From NCBI RefSeq assembly GCF_021390335.1, contig NZ_JAJUXK010000004.1, positions 682,001 to 746,000 on the forward strand: 64,000 bases of DNA, given 5' to 3'. Numbering within the stretch: position 1 is the first letter of the stretch; every line of letters starts with the position of its first letter. Positions 51,956 to 61,342 of the stretch are shown one piece after another. This stretch comes from Dyadobacter sp. CY343 (lineage in GTDB: Bacteria > Bacteroidota > Bacteroidia > Cytophagales > Spirosomataceae). Position numbers and translations under genes: made by a program. A model generated the notes under the pieces. The model did no database searches. It saw only the letters and a program-made list of their open reading frames with translations, and was not told where the DNA came from.

Positions 51956-52615
51956 ATGAAAACACTCAAATTAGGAATTGCTGATGATCACGAGCTGTTC
52001 AGAAAGGGTTTTATATCCATGCTGAGCGGTATACCTGATTTTGAATTTGTACTGGAAGCAGCCAATGGTCAGGAGCTGTTGGACAGGCTTCCCGCAAATA
52101 CACCAGATATCGTATTCATGGACCTACAAATGCCCGTAATGGACGGAGTGCAGGCGACAGAAGCCGCATTTGAAAGGTTTCCTAATATCAAAGTCATTGT
52201 CGTTTCCATGTACAATGAAGACCGGTTCGTTATACATATGCTTGAAAAAGGCGTGCAGGGCTATTTGCTGAAAGACACCAGTCCCGACGAAGTCGAAAAG
52301 GCGATACGCAGAGTAGATGAGGAAGGATTTTATTATAACGATTTTGTGTCGAAGGCAATGCACAGAAAAATGGTCAACCGCCATGTAAATAAGCACCCTT
52401 TCTTCCCCAATGCGTGCAATGTAGCCTTATCTACCAGAGAGAAGGAAGTACTGCAACTAATATGTGACGGACTTTCCACGCAGGAAATTGGCGATAAGCT
52501 ATTTATTAGTGTCAGAACCGTGGAAGGACACCGGCTCCGCGTACTCGAAAAAACCGGCACGAAAAGCACTGCGGCCGCAGTTTCGTTTGCATATAAAAAT
52601 CAGTTGCTGTCCTGA
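51956..52615 (+). CDS. LuxR/NarL-type response regulator
   Basis: The 219-residue protein has a receiver domain with acidic pair Asp10-Asp11, phospho-acceptor Asp56 (DIVFMDLQMPVMDG), then a LuxR-type HTH: LSTREKEVLQLICDGLSTQEIGDKLFISVRTVEGHR. It would bind DNA after phosphorylation by the upstream kinase. The spacing of 6 bp shows one operon. Confidence 0.96.
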   Translation: MKTLKLGIADDHELFRKGFISMLSGIPDFEFVLEAANGQELLDRLPANTPDIVFMDLQMPVMDGVQATEAAFERFPNIKVIVVSMYNEDRFVIHMLEKGVQGYLLKDTSPDEVEKAIRRVDEEGFYYNDFVSKAMHRKMVNRHVNKHPFFPNACNVALSTREKEVLQLICDGLSTQEIGDKLFISVRTVEGHRLRVLEKTGTKSTAAAVSFAYKNQLLS

Positions 52616-52701
52616 CCTGAATTAAGTTACCGGCTCCATTAAGCCAGGAACATTCCCCGGATTTTATTTATCTTTCGTGCAGTAACATTCGACTGCATTG
52701 T

Positions 52702-53382
52702 ATGAAAGTATTAATCGTTTGCACCAACCACGAAGCCTATCCGACCAAAACAACTAAAACCGGGGTATGGTTAAGTGAGCTGACGCATTTCTACGATGTA
52801 ATGGCGAAACGACGGATTATTTTGGACTTTGTCAGTCCAAAAGGTGGAAACGTTCCGGTTGACGAACGCAGCCTTGATTTCAAAGATGAATGCAATGCCC
52901 GCTACTGGGAAGACCCGGTTTTCCGAAACAAGCTTGAACATTCGCTAACTCCTTCCCAAATACATCCCGCTGACTACCGTCTGATTTATTTTGCCGGCGG
53001 GCACGGAGCAATGTGGGATTTGCCTGAAAACCAGGAATTGATTCAAATCACAAAAAGCATTTACGAACGCAACGGAATGGTTTCCGCAGTCAGTCACGGC
53101 GTATCGGGATTGATGAACGTTAAACTTTCTGATGGTTCTTACCTGATACAGGACAAATATCTCACCGGCTACTCCAATATGGAGGAAACACTGATGAGCT
53201 TTGTAAGCGAAGTTCCTTTTTACCTGGAAGATAAACTGAAAGAACGCGGCGCACATTTCACCAAAACAATGATCCCATTCATGGAATTCATTGAAATGGA
53301 CGAAAGGCTGATCACCGGTCAAAATCCGGGTTCTGCAAAAAAGATTGCTTCCAAGGCACTGGAAGAGCTTTTTGAAAAATAA
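52702..53382 (+). CDS. DJ-1/PfpI family protein with Ser in place of the nucleophilic Cys
   Basis: The 226-residue product resembles HchA/class I glutamine-amidotransferase-like DJ-1 proteins: VLIVCTNHEAYPTKTTKTGVWLSELTHFYDV at the start with the conserved Glu26, LIYFAGGHGAMWDLPEN, then the elbow SAVSHGVSGL. The elbow serine (Ser131, codon AGT at 53092-53094) replaces the Cys expected in AVCHG, with His132 kept. Glyoxalase or deglycase activity through a cysteine is therefore unlikely. Converges with rfbC after 3 bp. Confidence 0.85.
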   Translation: MKVLIVCTNHEAYPTKTTKTGVWLSELTHFYDVMAKRRIILDFVSPKGGNVPVDERSLDFKDECNARYWEDPVFRNKLEHSLTPSQIHPADYRLIYFAGGHGAMWDLPENQELIQITKSIYERNGMVSAVSHGVSGLMNVKLSDGSYLIQDKYLTGYSNMEETLMSFVSEVPFYLEDKLKERGAHFTKTMIPFMEFIEMDERLITGQNPGSAKKIASKALEELFEK

Positions 53383-53385
53383 GCG

Positions 53386-53937
53386 TTAGGCTTTGATCCG
53401 GGCGTCTGCGAACAAAGATTTAAAAGTAGGCAGAATAAGATCTTTTTCAGATACTAACGGATTAGAAATCCCCCAGTCGATATTCAGGTCAGGATCATTC
53501 CACAAAATACCCGATTCAGATTCTTTGCTGTACACGTTTGTGCATTTGTAGCTGAAAATACTATCCTCTAACGCTACGAAACCGTGTGCAAATCCCTCGG
53601 GAACATACGCAAAGTTGTTCTTGTCGCCGCGAAGCTCGAAAATTTCATGCTGACCGAAAGTTGGTGAATCCGGGCGGATATCCACAGCCACATCCAGTAC
53701 CACACCAGAAATTACTCTCACAAGCTTGCCCTGCGCAAAAGGCGCATTCTGAAAATGCAATCCTCTCACAACCCCTTTTTTCGAAAACGACTGATTGTCC
53801 TGAACGAAATTGGTTGGCAAGCCCAGACTTTCAAATACCTGCTTGTTGAAAGATTCGAAAAACACCCCGCGGTCATCTTCGAAAACGCGCGGAAAAATTT
53901 CAACTAAACCTGATATGGATGTTTCTCGAATATGCAT
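53386..53937 (-). CDS. rfbC: dTDP-4-dehydrorhamnose 3,5-epimerase
   Basis: RfbC epimerises dTDP-4-keto-6-deoxyglucose on the way to dTDP-L-rhamnose. The 183-residue cupin has RVFEDDRGVFFESFN, KKGVVRGLHFQNAPFAQGKLVRVISG with the catalytic His, and VPEGFAHGFVAL. No rfbA, rfbB or rfbD is in the window. Length is usual. Confidence 0.96.
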   Translation of the reverse strand: MHIRETSISGLVEIFPRVFEDDRGVFFESFNKQVFESLGLPTNFVQDNQSFSKKGVVRGLHFQNAPFAQGKLVRVISGVVLDVAVDIRPDSPTFGQHEIFELRGDKNNFAYVPEGFAHGFVALEDSIFSYKCTNVYSKESESGILWNDPDLNIDWGISNPLVSEKDLILPTFKSLFADARIKA

Positions 53938-53981
53938 GAACGTGATCTTCTTATAAATTATGGATGCGATGTATTGTCAGG

Positions 53982-53989
53982 CAAATTTA
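53982..53989 (-). promoter_or_regulatory. Predicted -7 promoter box for rfbC
   Basis: On the minus strand TAAATTTG matches TAnnTTTG, 44 bp before the ATG at 53937. Confidence 0.45.
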
Positions 53990-54037
53990 TGAATCTATTG
54001 TTAGACGTTGTAATTTCAGCGCAATATTTCCCAAATC

Positions 54038-54865
54038 ATGACTTATCAAGAGCTTTTCACGCAAATCTCAGCAAAGAAAACCTACCTCTGTGTAGGACTC
54101 GATACTGACATTCGTAAAATTCCTTCGCATTTATTGCAGGAGGCTGACCCTGTTTTTGAATTCAACAAACAGATTATCGACGCCACTGCCGACTATTGTG
54201 TTTCCTATAAACCGAACATTGCGTTTTACGAGGCGATGGGCGCAAAAGGATGGGAAAGTTTACAGAAAACACTTGAATATATTCCTGCCACGCATTTCAC
54301 GATTGCCGATGCTAAACGCGGCGATATCGGCAATACTTCCGGGCTATACGCACGCACATTCTTTGACCCAACCTCTTCCGGACTGAATTTCGATTCGGTA
54401 ACCGTAGCTCCATATATGGGCAGCGATTCGGTAATTCCTTTTCTGGAATATGAAAATAAATGGGTAATACTGCTTGCATTAACCTCTAACATAGGTAGTT
54501 CCGATTTCCAGCGACTGCAAGTAGAGGATAGTAGCTTGTACGAACAGGTACTTAAAATTTCCCAGGAATGGGCGGGCGCCGATCGAATGATGTACGTGGT
54601 AGGCGCGACGCAGGCTCCCGAGTTCGAAAAAATCAGAACAATTGTCCCCGATCACTTTCTGCTTGTACCAGGTGTGGGTGCACAGGGTGGAGATCTGGAA
54701 GAAGTTTCCAGATTTGGAATGAACAGTCATTGCGGCTTGCTCGTCAACGCGTCGAGAAGTATTATTTATGCAGGAAATGGAATCGACTTCTCGCAAAAAG
54801 CGCGGCAGGAAGCGTTCAAAATCCAGCAGGAAATGGCGACTTACCTCGATCTGTACTGCAAATAG
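54038..54865 (+). CDS. pyrF: Orotidine 5'-phosphate decarboxylase
   Basis: The last step of de novo UMP synthesis. The 275-residue product has [12 protein letters not shown], the catalytic [22 protein letters not shown] with the KxxD dyad, and [14 protein letters not shown] plus [16 protein letters not shown]. The [10 protein letters not shown] motif and longer length mark the long (type 2) PyrF family found in Bacteroidota and mycobacteria. lysA follows after 42 bp. Confidence 0.97.
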   Translation: MTYQELFTQISAKKTYLCVGLDTDIRKIPSHLLQEADPVFEFNKQIIDATADYCVSYKPNIAFYEAMGAKGWESLQKTLEYIPATHFTIADAKRGDIGNTSGLYARTFFDPTSSGLNFDSVTVAPYMGSDSVIPFLEYENKWVILLALTSNIGSSDFQRLQVEDSSLYEQVLKISQEWAGADRMMYVVGATQAPEFEKIRTIVPDHFLLVPGVGAQGGDLEEVSRFGMNSHCGLLVNASRSIIYAGNGIDFSQKARQEAFKIQQEMATYLDLYCK

Positions 54866-54907
54866 CAGTTTTTATTTTTTAGTCAAAAACAAAGTATCAC
54901 TTATATA

Positions 54908-56137
54908 ATGTCGTCCGCAGAACCAACTCCCTTTTCGACCCACCAAATCGACCCAGCAGCACTTTTAGAAACTTACGGAAGCCCGCTTTACGCCTACGAC
55001 GGCGTCACGATCCGACGCAAAGCCGGCGAGTTGAAACAGGCTTTTGCCGGTATTGATATGAAAATTAAATACGCCTGTAAAGCCAATACCAACCTGGCAA
55101 TCCTGAGACTGATGCGCGAGATAGGTGTTGAACTCGATGTCGTTTCTCCGGGTGAACTGGAAATGGGAATGATCGCCGGCTACAATGCCAGTCAAATCAC
55201 ATTCACTCCCAGCGGCGTTCCGTTTGAAGAAGTTCGCTCGGCAGTAGACGCCGGCGCGATCGTGAATGTGGATAGCATTCCGCTTCTCGAATGGTTTGGC
55301 CAGACTTATGGGAACACGAAACCCTGCCTGATCAGGATCAAACCGAATGTGGCGGCAGGTGGAAATGCAAAAATCATGACCGCCCACGCAGATTCCAAGT
55401 TTGGAATTTCGGTTCTGATGCTCGACGAAGTACTGGAAGTGGTGAAGAAATACGATATTAAAATAGTTGGTCTGCACCAGCACACGGGCTCGGATATTAA
55501 AGACGCAGAGCCTTTTTTGAAAGTGGCCGATATTCTTTTTGAAGCCGCAAAACGTTTTCCTGATCTCGAAATCATTGATTTAGGAGGCGGATTCAAAGTT
55601 TCCTACCTGCCCGGTGACCATGTTACTGATATGGAATTATTAGGAAAGAATATATCCGAGCGCTTCAACACGTTTTGTAATGAATATGGAAGGAAACTGC
55701 AACTATGGTTTGAACCCGGCAAATTTCTGGTGAGCGAATCCGGTTTTCTGCTTGTAAAAACGACGGTAGTAAAGGAAGATCCGGCGCGCAATTTTGTTCA
55801 CGTCGATTCGGGACTTAACCACCTGATCCGCCCGATGATGTACGGTTCTTACCACCATATCCTCAACATTTCCAATCCCGGCGGCCCGCTCAAAACATAC
55901 AATGTGGTAGGTTATATCTGTGAAACGGATACATTCGCAACCGACCGCGAGCTGCCCGAAGTGCGCCAGGGCGATGTGCTTGCATTTCTGAATGCAGGCG
56001 CCTACGGATTCACGATGAGCTCGAATTACAATGCAAGACTTCGGCCAGCCGAGGTGCTCGTTGACAACGGGAATGCCAGGCTCGTCCGCCGAAGGGAAAC
56101 CTTGGAAGACCTTTTGAAAACTCAAATGGATATTTGA
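54908..56137 (+). CDS. lysA: Diaminopimelate decarboxylase
   Basis: The last step of lysine synthesis. The 409-residue PLP enzyme has IKYACKANTN with the Schiff-base Lys58, GLHQHTGSDIKD, IIDLGGGFKVSYLPGD, LWFEPGKFLVSESG and NAGAYGFTMSSNYN. It is full length and cytoplasmic. A terminator follows at 56161-56190. Confidence 0.97.
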   Translation: MSSAEPTPFSTHQIDPAALLETYGSPLYAYDGVTIRRKAGELKQAFAGIDMKIKYACKANTNLAILRLMREIGVELDVVSPGELEMGMIAGYNASQITFTPSGVPFEEVRSAVDAGAIVNVDSIPLLEWFGQTYGNTKPCLIRIKPNVAAGGNAKIMTAHADSKFGISVLMLDEVLEVVKKYDIKIVGLHQHTGSDIKDAEPFLKVADILFEAAKRFPDLEIIDLGGGFKVSYLPGDHVTDMELLGKNISERFNTFCNEYGRKLQLWFEPGKFLVSESGFLLVKTTVVKEDPARNFVHVDSGLNHLIRPMMYGSYHHILNISNPGGPLKTYNVVGYICETDTFATDRELPEVRQGDVLAFLNAGAYGFTMSSNYNARLRPAEVLVDNGNARLVRRRETLEDLLKTQMDI

Positions 56138-56160
56138 TCAAACAATTCTGACACCTTGAA

Positions 56161-56196
56161 AAAGCTGCTCGTTTCTATACGGGCGGCTTTTTATTT
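56161..56196 (+). terminator. Terminator after lysA
   Basis: AAAGCTGCTCGT and ACGGGCGGCTTT pair with two G-T wobbles over a 6-base loop, followed by T-rich sequence. Confidence 0.75.
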
Positions 56197-56249
56197 TTTA
56201 AGGCAACTTAGCCAAGCTTCACTTTAATAACCCATAAGCTCCCACAAGC

Positions 56250-56264
56250 GACATTTTGTCCTGA
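56250..56264. repeat. 15-bp element GACATTTTGTCCTGA, copy 2
   Basis: Identical to the 15 bases at 49266-49280. It lies 102 bp before the clpB start. Flanking bases CTGAATC here compare with CTGATTC in the other copy, so similarity extends slightly beyond the core. Confidence 0.8.
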
Positions 56265-56366
56265 ATCCTTAGATACTAAGCACAATAATGCCAAAATTTC
56301 CGGTTTTGATCTCGGGCACATACTTTTTCATGAGTTAGTAAGTGAATCGAAAACAAAATCAACGCC

Positions 56367-58970
56367 ATGAACTTTAACCAATATACCATCAAGGCGCAGG
56401 AAATTATACAACACGCTGCGCAAATGGTCCAGGGCAATCAGCAGCAAGCGATTGAAACTGGCCACGTACTTAAATCGATTTTGGAGGAGGACCCAAATAC
56501 CTCGCTCTTCCTGTTGAATAAACTGAATATCTCACCGGATATCCTCAATACCCGGCTCCAAAAGATATTGGACGGTTATCCAAGAGTTAGCGGGGGACAG
56601 CCCTATCTGGGCAACGATATGGCGGCCGCCAGCGGCAAAGCGCAAAACTATCTGAAAGAATTCGGTGACGAGTTTGTCAGTATTGAGTTGCTTTTGCTTG
56701 GTATCTTGGCCGGAAAAGATTCCACAGCGATCCTTTTGAGGGAGCTGGGATTTGAAGAAAAAAAGTTGATCAATGCAATCAAAGAACTTAGAGGAAAAAA
56801 TAATCCCGTGAAAGATCAAAATGCAGAAGCTAAATATCGCTCGCTCGAACGATATAGCAAGAATTTGAATGAGTTGGCAAAAGCCGGCAAGATCGATCCC
56901 GTGATTGGTCGCGACGAAGAGATCAGGCGGGTGTTGCAGATATTAAGTCGCCGCACTAAAAATAATCCGATCCTCCTGGGAGAACCGGGTGTTGGTAAAA
57001 CGGCGATCGTGGAAGGTCTGGCGCAGCGTATCGTGCAAGGCGACGTGCCCGAAAACTTGAAATCCAAAACGATCGTATCCCTGGATATGGGGTTGCTGAT
57101 CGCAGGTGCCAAATATAAGGGTGAATTTGAAGAACGACTGAAAGCGGTCATCAAAGAAGTGACCGATTCGGAAGGTGAGATCGTACTTTTTATCGATGAA
57201 ATTCATACACTTATCGGTGCCGGTGGTGGCGGAGAAAGCGCAATGGATGCGGCTAACCTGCTGAAACCAGCCTTGGCGAGAGGTGAACTTCACGCGATAG
57301 GTGCCACTACTTTGAAGGAATATCAAAAGTATATGGAGAAAGACAAAGCGCTGGAACGCAGGTTCCAGGCGGTGATGGTCGACGAACCGAACATTCCGGA
57401 CGCGATCAGTATTCTTCGAGGCATTAAGGAAAAATACGAACTGCACCACGGTGTGCGGATCCAGGATGATGCTGTGATTGCGGCAGTGGAATTGTCTAAC
57501 AGATACATCAGCGACCGCTTCCTGCCCGATAAGGCGATTGACCTGATGGACGAGGCGGCTTCCAAGCTGAGACTGGAAATGGATAGCGTGCCCGAAGAAC
57601 TCGACGAACTGAACCGCCGCATTATGCAACTGGAAATTGAGCGTGAGGCGATCCGGAGAGAAAATAATAAGGATAAGGAAACTGTCCTGAACAAAGAAAT
57701 CGCCGATCTCAGCGAAGAACGGAATACCCTGAAAGCGCAGTGGGAGAATGAAAAAGGCAAAGTAAACGAGGTAAGGACACTGAAAGAACAAAGCGAACAG
57801 CTGCGGCTGGAAGCCGAGCAGGCTGAACGTTCCGGCGACTTTGGTAAGGTAGCCGAGATCCGCTACGGCCGGATTCCCGAAGTGCAGCGGCAACTGGAAA
57901 CATTACAGAACTCCGAAAACGCTCAGAGCCTGATGCAGGAGGAGATCACGCCGGAAGATATTGCCGAAGTGGTGGCCAAATGGACGGGTATACCTGTGAG
58001 CAAAATGCTGCAAAGCGACCGTGAGAAACTGCTGCAACTGGAAGAGCACCTGCATCAACGGGTAGCTGGCCAGGCGGAAGCTATTGAGGTGGTTTCTGAT
58101 GCGGTGAGGCGTAGCCGGGCAGGTTTGCAGGATGCAAAACGTCCGATCGGAAGCTTCCTTTTCCTTGGCCCGACCGGTGTCGGAAAGACGGAATTAGCTA
58201 AAACTCTGGCTGAATATCTGTTCAATGACGAAAACGCGATGGTCCGCATTGACATGAGCGAATATCAGGAACGCCATTCTGTAAGCAGGCTGGTAGGTGC
58301 GCCTCCGGGATATGTGGGCTACGACGAAGGCGGACAGCTGACCGAGGCGGTAAGGAGAAAACCGTACAGTGTGATATTGCTGGACGAGATCGAGAAAGGC
58401 CACCCCGACGTTTGGAATATATTATTGCAGGTACTTGACGAAGGTAGGCTGACCGACAACAAAGGCCGGGTCGCGAATTTCAAGAACACGATCATTATTA
58501 TGACCTCCAATATCGGCAGCCATATTATCCAGGAAAAGTTCGCAGAAGATGAAGGCTGGAACCATACCTTGATCGTGGAAGAAGCCAAGACCGCGGTACT
58601 GGATCTATTGAAAGCTTCGGTAAGACCCGAGTTCCTGAACCGGATCGACGAGATCGTGCTGTTTGAGCCGCTGACTATGAAAAATATCCGCAAAATCGTG
58701 GACATCCAATTCAAAGGAATCCAGAAAATGCTGCAAGAACAGGGTATTACGCTGGACGCAACCGACGAGGCGCTGACCAAGCTCGGGGAAGACGGGTTTG
58801 ACCCGGCATTCGGTGCGCGACCTTTGAAAAGAGTGATGCAGAGACGTATCCTGAATGAGCTTTCAAAAGGAATCCTGAGTGGGCAGGTTGCCAAAGATTC
58901 AGTGATTATGATGGAATTGAATTCTCACGGAGATCTGATATTTGAGAATGTTGGCAGTGTGGAGATATAA
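56367..58970 (+). CDS. clpB: ATP-dependent disaggregase ClpB
   Basis: ClpB extracts aggregated proteins with DnaK. The 867-residue product has an N-terminal Clp domain, first AAA+ domain with Walker [10 protein letters not shown] and Walker [11 protein letters not shown], a long coiled-coil middle domain (about residues 410-530), and a second AAA+ with [12 protein letters not shown] and [13 protein letters not shown]. The end [22 protein letters not shown] is typical. Upstream is TACTTTTT at 56321-56328 (7/8 -7 box). The shared 15-bp element lies 102 bp before the start. Confidence 0.98.
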   Translation: MNFNQYTIKAQEIIQHAAQMVQGNQQQAIETGHVLKSILEEDPNTSLFLLNKLNISPDILNTRLQKILDGYPRVSGGQPYLGNDMAAASGKAQNYLKEFGDEFVSIELLLLGILAGKDSTAILLRELGFEEKKLINAIKELRGKNNPVKDQNAEAKYRSLERYSKNLNELAKAGKIDPVIGRDEEIRRVLQILSRRTKNNPILLGEPGVGKTAIVEGLAQRIVQGDVPENLKSKTIVSLDMGLLIAGAKYKGEFEERLKAVIKEVTDSEGEIVLFIDEIHTLIGAGGGGESAMDAANLLKPALARGELHAIGATTLKEYQKYMEKDKALERRFQAVMVDEPNIPDAISILRGIKEKYELHHGVRIQDDAVIAAVELSNRYISDRFLPDKAIDLMDEAASKLRLEMDSVPEELDELNRRIMQLEIEREAIRRENNKDKETVLNKEIADLSEERNTLKAQWENEKGKVNEVRTLKEQSEQLRLEAEQAERSGDFGKVAEIRYGRIPEVQRQLETLQNSENAQSLMQEEITPEDIAEVVAKWTGIPVSKMLQSDREKLLQLEEHLHQRVAGQAEAIEVVSDAVRRSRAGLQDAKRPIGSFLFLGPTGVGKTELAKTLAEYLFNDENAMVRIDMSEYQERHSVSRLVGAPPGYVGYDEGGQLTEAVRRKPYSVILLDEIEKGHPDVWNILLQVLDEGRLTDNKGRVANFKNTIIIMTSNIGSHIIQEKFAEDEGWNHTLIVEEAKTAVLDLLKASVRPEFLNRIDEIVLFEPLTMKNIRKIVDIQFKGIQKMLQEQGITLDATDEALTKLGEDGFDPAFGARPLKRVMQRRILNELSKGILSGQVAKDSVIMMELNSHGDLIFENVGSVEI

Positions 58971-58992
58971 TTCTTAAAATAGTTATAAATGG

Positions 58993-59016
58993 AAAAGCAG
59001 CTTTCGGGCTGCTTTT
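58993..59016 (+). terminator. Terminator after clpB
   Basis: AAAAGCAGC and GCTGCTTTT form a 9-bp stem with a 6-base loop, followed by T residues. Confidence 0.88.
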
Positions 59017-59182
59017 CTTGTTTCGAGCCAATTTGGTGTGGTAACGTCAGCAATCCACATATGTAGATTTGCAGCTACGCAAACGTTTGAAAAATGCGCT
59101 TAATAACATTATTAGAAATTGGCATAATTTTTGTGCAAATAAATACCTGAATTATCTAAACCTTTATTCCACACCCATTTCT

Positions 59183-59734
59183 ATGTTACAATCGCTTAAT
59201 TCATTTAAAGTTGCAATTCTGGTTGCAGATGGATTTGAGCAAGTCGAAATGACCTGCCCCAGAAAAGTCCTAGATCGTATGGGTGCTACCACCCACCTGA
59301 TTTCCCCAAATAAGGATCATGTGCGTGGCTGGAATCATCTGGACTGGGGAGAGAAGCACAGGGTCAATGTGCCCTTGCAAATGGCGCGTCCGGAATATTA
59401 TGACGCTCTGCTGATTCCTGGCGGCGTAATGGGACTGGATGCATTGAGAATGCAGCCAAAAGCAATCGAATTTGTCAAGTCGTTTTTCGCAAGTGGTAAG
59501 CCGGTAGCCGCAATTTGTCACGGTCCGCAGCTGCTGATCGACGCAGATGCGGTGCTCGGAAGAACACTCACTTCCTACGCCGCGATCCGGCATGATCTGG
59601 AAAATGCAGGGGCGATCTGGATTGACCAAGAAGTAGTAACAAATAACGGGCTGGTAACCAGCCGCACAACCGACGACCTTTCCGCTTTTACAGCTTCCAT
59701 GCTGAAAGAATTTAACCTAGAACTACAACACTGA
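59183..59734 (+). CDS. DJ-1/PfpI family protein (canonical Cys)
   Basis: The 183-residue product is a PfpI-like DJ-1 member with Glu19 (ADGFEQVEM), PGGVMGLDALR and the nucleophile elbow AAICHGPQLL (Cys112, His113). It is related to general stress protein 18/YhbO, which act as deglycases or glyoxalases. ATG 59183 is chosen because it is followed directly by the family core; the frame is open to 59069 but that extension is unlike the family. Confidence 0.93.
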   Translation: MLQSLNSFKVAILVADGFEQVEMTCPRKVLDRMGATTHLISPNKDHVRGWNHLDWGEKHRVNVPLQMARPEYYDALLIPGGVMGLDALRMQPKAIEFVKSFFASGKPVAAICHGPQLLIDADAVLGRTLTSYAAIRHDLENAGAIWIDQEVVTNNGLVTSRTTDDLSAFTASMLKEFNLELQH

Positions 59735-59759
59735 TATTTATAAGCAGACTATAAACCGC

Positions 59760-59790
59760 AAAAAAGCATCCTCATCCGGGATGCTTTTTT
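59760..59790 (+). terminator. Terminator after the PfpI-like gene
   Basis: AAAAAAGCATCC and GGATGCTTTTTT form a 12-bp stem with a 7-base loop and a T run. Confidence 0.9.
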
Positions 59791-59848
59791 GTTTCCAATT
59801 ACATTCAAAGTTTTAATATTGCGCATTCATCCAAGTGCTCAGTAGTTC

Positions 59849-61342
59849 ATGCCAGTCGTTTCTCTTCAAAATGTTTCCGCCCGCAAATATGATATTCAGG
59901 TTCTCTCAGGTATTGACTGGGATATTGAAACAGGGGAAAACTGGGCGATAATCGGGCCCAATGGAGCTGGCAAGACTGTATTGCTAGATGTAATTGCTGG
60001 TAAATGGCCGGTACTTTCCGGAAAGATCGCGTATTCCTGGAATGCGCCGTTACGTGAAACGGTCGAGCTCGCGTCCAATGATTATTCCTTCAATCGGATC
60101 GTTAATGCAGGTGCACAATATTACCAGCAGCGGTTCCATGCCTACGAAGCGGAGCGCGCCCCTACCCTTCGCGCAGTCCTGACAGATCAGCTTAAACCGG
60201 TCGGAACGGTCGATGATAAGTCAGTGGAATTGAAGCCTTCGAAGGTAACCCAGGAAGAACTAGCCAAAGTCTCCGAATTGCTTTCGCTAACGCATTTGCT
60301 TGACCATCCGTTTGTTACACTTTCAAATGGTGAAACGCGGAGAATGCTTCTTGCAAAATCCTTATTGAAAAAACCGAGGTTACTAATGCTCGATAATGCA
60401 TTCAGCGGGCTGGACGTACATTCGAGAGAAGTGTTGCGAAATGCGCTCAGCCAGCTTTCACAGGAGGGTATCAGCATTATTATGGCTACAACTGCAACTG
60501 AGATTCCTGCATGTATAACGCATGTTTTGGAAATGAATGAGGGGAAAATTGTAAAGAAAACGAAAGTGGCGGATTTTCGGGCTGCTGCTGAGCGAATCAA
60601 AAATAAGCAGCCTGACCCGGTTAAACTGACAGATTTCGGTTTGCCTGAGTTCACTGATTTTGCCAATGCATTTGACCTGCGCAATATCAAAGTCAAGTAC
60701 GGGAGTGAGGTAATTTTAGACAATGTAAACTGGAAAGTCTCGAAAGGTGACAAATGGGCATTGTCTGGCGCAAATGGTTCGGGAAAATCGACGTTGCTCA
60801 GTATCATTACCGCTGATAATCCACAGCGTTTTGCCAATGATTTTGATTTGTTTGATAAAAAAAGGGGCGGAACCGGTGCGTCGATCTGGGATATCAAGCA
60901 AAAGATAGGACACGTATCGCCGGAACTGCACCTGTACTTTCCTAGAAATACAACTGTCTTCAAGACAATAGCTTCGGGCTTTTTTGATGCGACTGGTGTA
61001 TTTTTCAAGAAACTCTCAGAATCTCAGATCCAGCGTGTTCACCAGGTTGCAGAGTTACTGCACGTTGGTCAACTGATTGAAAAAGATTTTTCGCAGCTTT
61101 CAAAAGGGCAGCAGAGAATGGTACTGCTGGCGCGGGCATTGGTGAAAAATCCGCCGCTGCTCATCCTCGACGAACCTTGCCAGGGACTTGATAGTGAAGC
61201 AATTGAATACTTCAAATCAGTAGTGAATGCGATTTGCGATACTTCTGACAGAACGCTGATCTACGTCTCGCATTACCCCCAGGAAATCCCTTCCTGTGTC
61301 ACGCATTTCCTGAAACTGGAAAAGGGAATAGTTGTTCAGTAA
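59849..61342 (+). CDS. Tandem ABC ATPase (ModF-like) with a degenerate first domain
   Basis: The 497-residue protein has two ABC ATPase domains and no membrane span, like ModF. NBD1: Walker A GPNGAGKT (36-43), signature LSNGE, Walker B RLLMLDNAFSGLD where Asn183 replaces the catalytic Glu, and no His in the H-loop (ATTATE). NBD2: Walker A SGANGSGKST (about 305-314), LSKGQQ, LLILDEPCQGLD with Glu441, and YVSHYPQEIP with the switch His474. It probably hydrolyses ATP only at one site. Its stop overlaps the PorQ stop by 7 bp on the opposite strand. Confidence 0.85.
   Translation: MPVVSLQNVSARKYDIQVLSGIDWDIETGENWAIIGPNGAGKTVLLDVIAGKWPVLSGKIAYSWNAPLRETVELASNDYSFNRIVNAGAQYYQQRFHAYEAERAPTLRAVLTDQLKPVGTVDDKSVELKPSKVTQEELAKVSELLSLTHLLDHPFVTLSNGETRRMLLAKSLLKKPRLLMLDNAFSGLDVHSREVLRNALSQLSQEGISIIMATTATEIPACITHVLEMNEGKIVKKTKVADFRAAAERIKNKQPDPVKLTDFGLPEFTDFANAFDLRNIKVKYGSEVILDNVNWKVSKGDKWALSGANGSGKSTLLSIITADNPQRFANDFDLFDKKRGGTGASIWDIKQKIGHVSPELHLYFPRNTTVFKTIASGFFDATGVFFKKLSESQIQRVHQVAELLHVGQLIEKDFSQLSKGQQRMVLLARALVKNPPLLILDEPCQGLDSEAIEYFKSVVNAICDTSDRTLIYVSHYPQEIPSCVTHFLKLEKGIVVQ

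Noticed and set aside
56943..57893. 316-codon minus-strand frame inside clpB
   Set aside because: It lies wholly within the well-conserved clpB gene, and its product resembles no known protein.
60187..61008. 273-codon minus-strand frame inside the tandem ABC gene
   Set aside because: Antisense to a conserved ATPase gene; Ser/Leu-rich composition typical of shadow frames.
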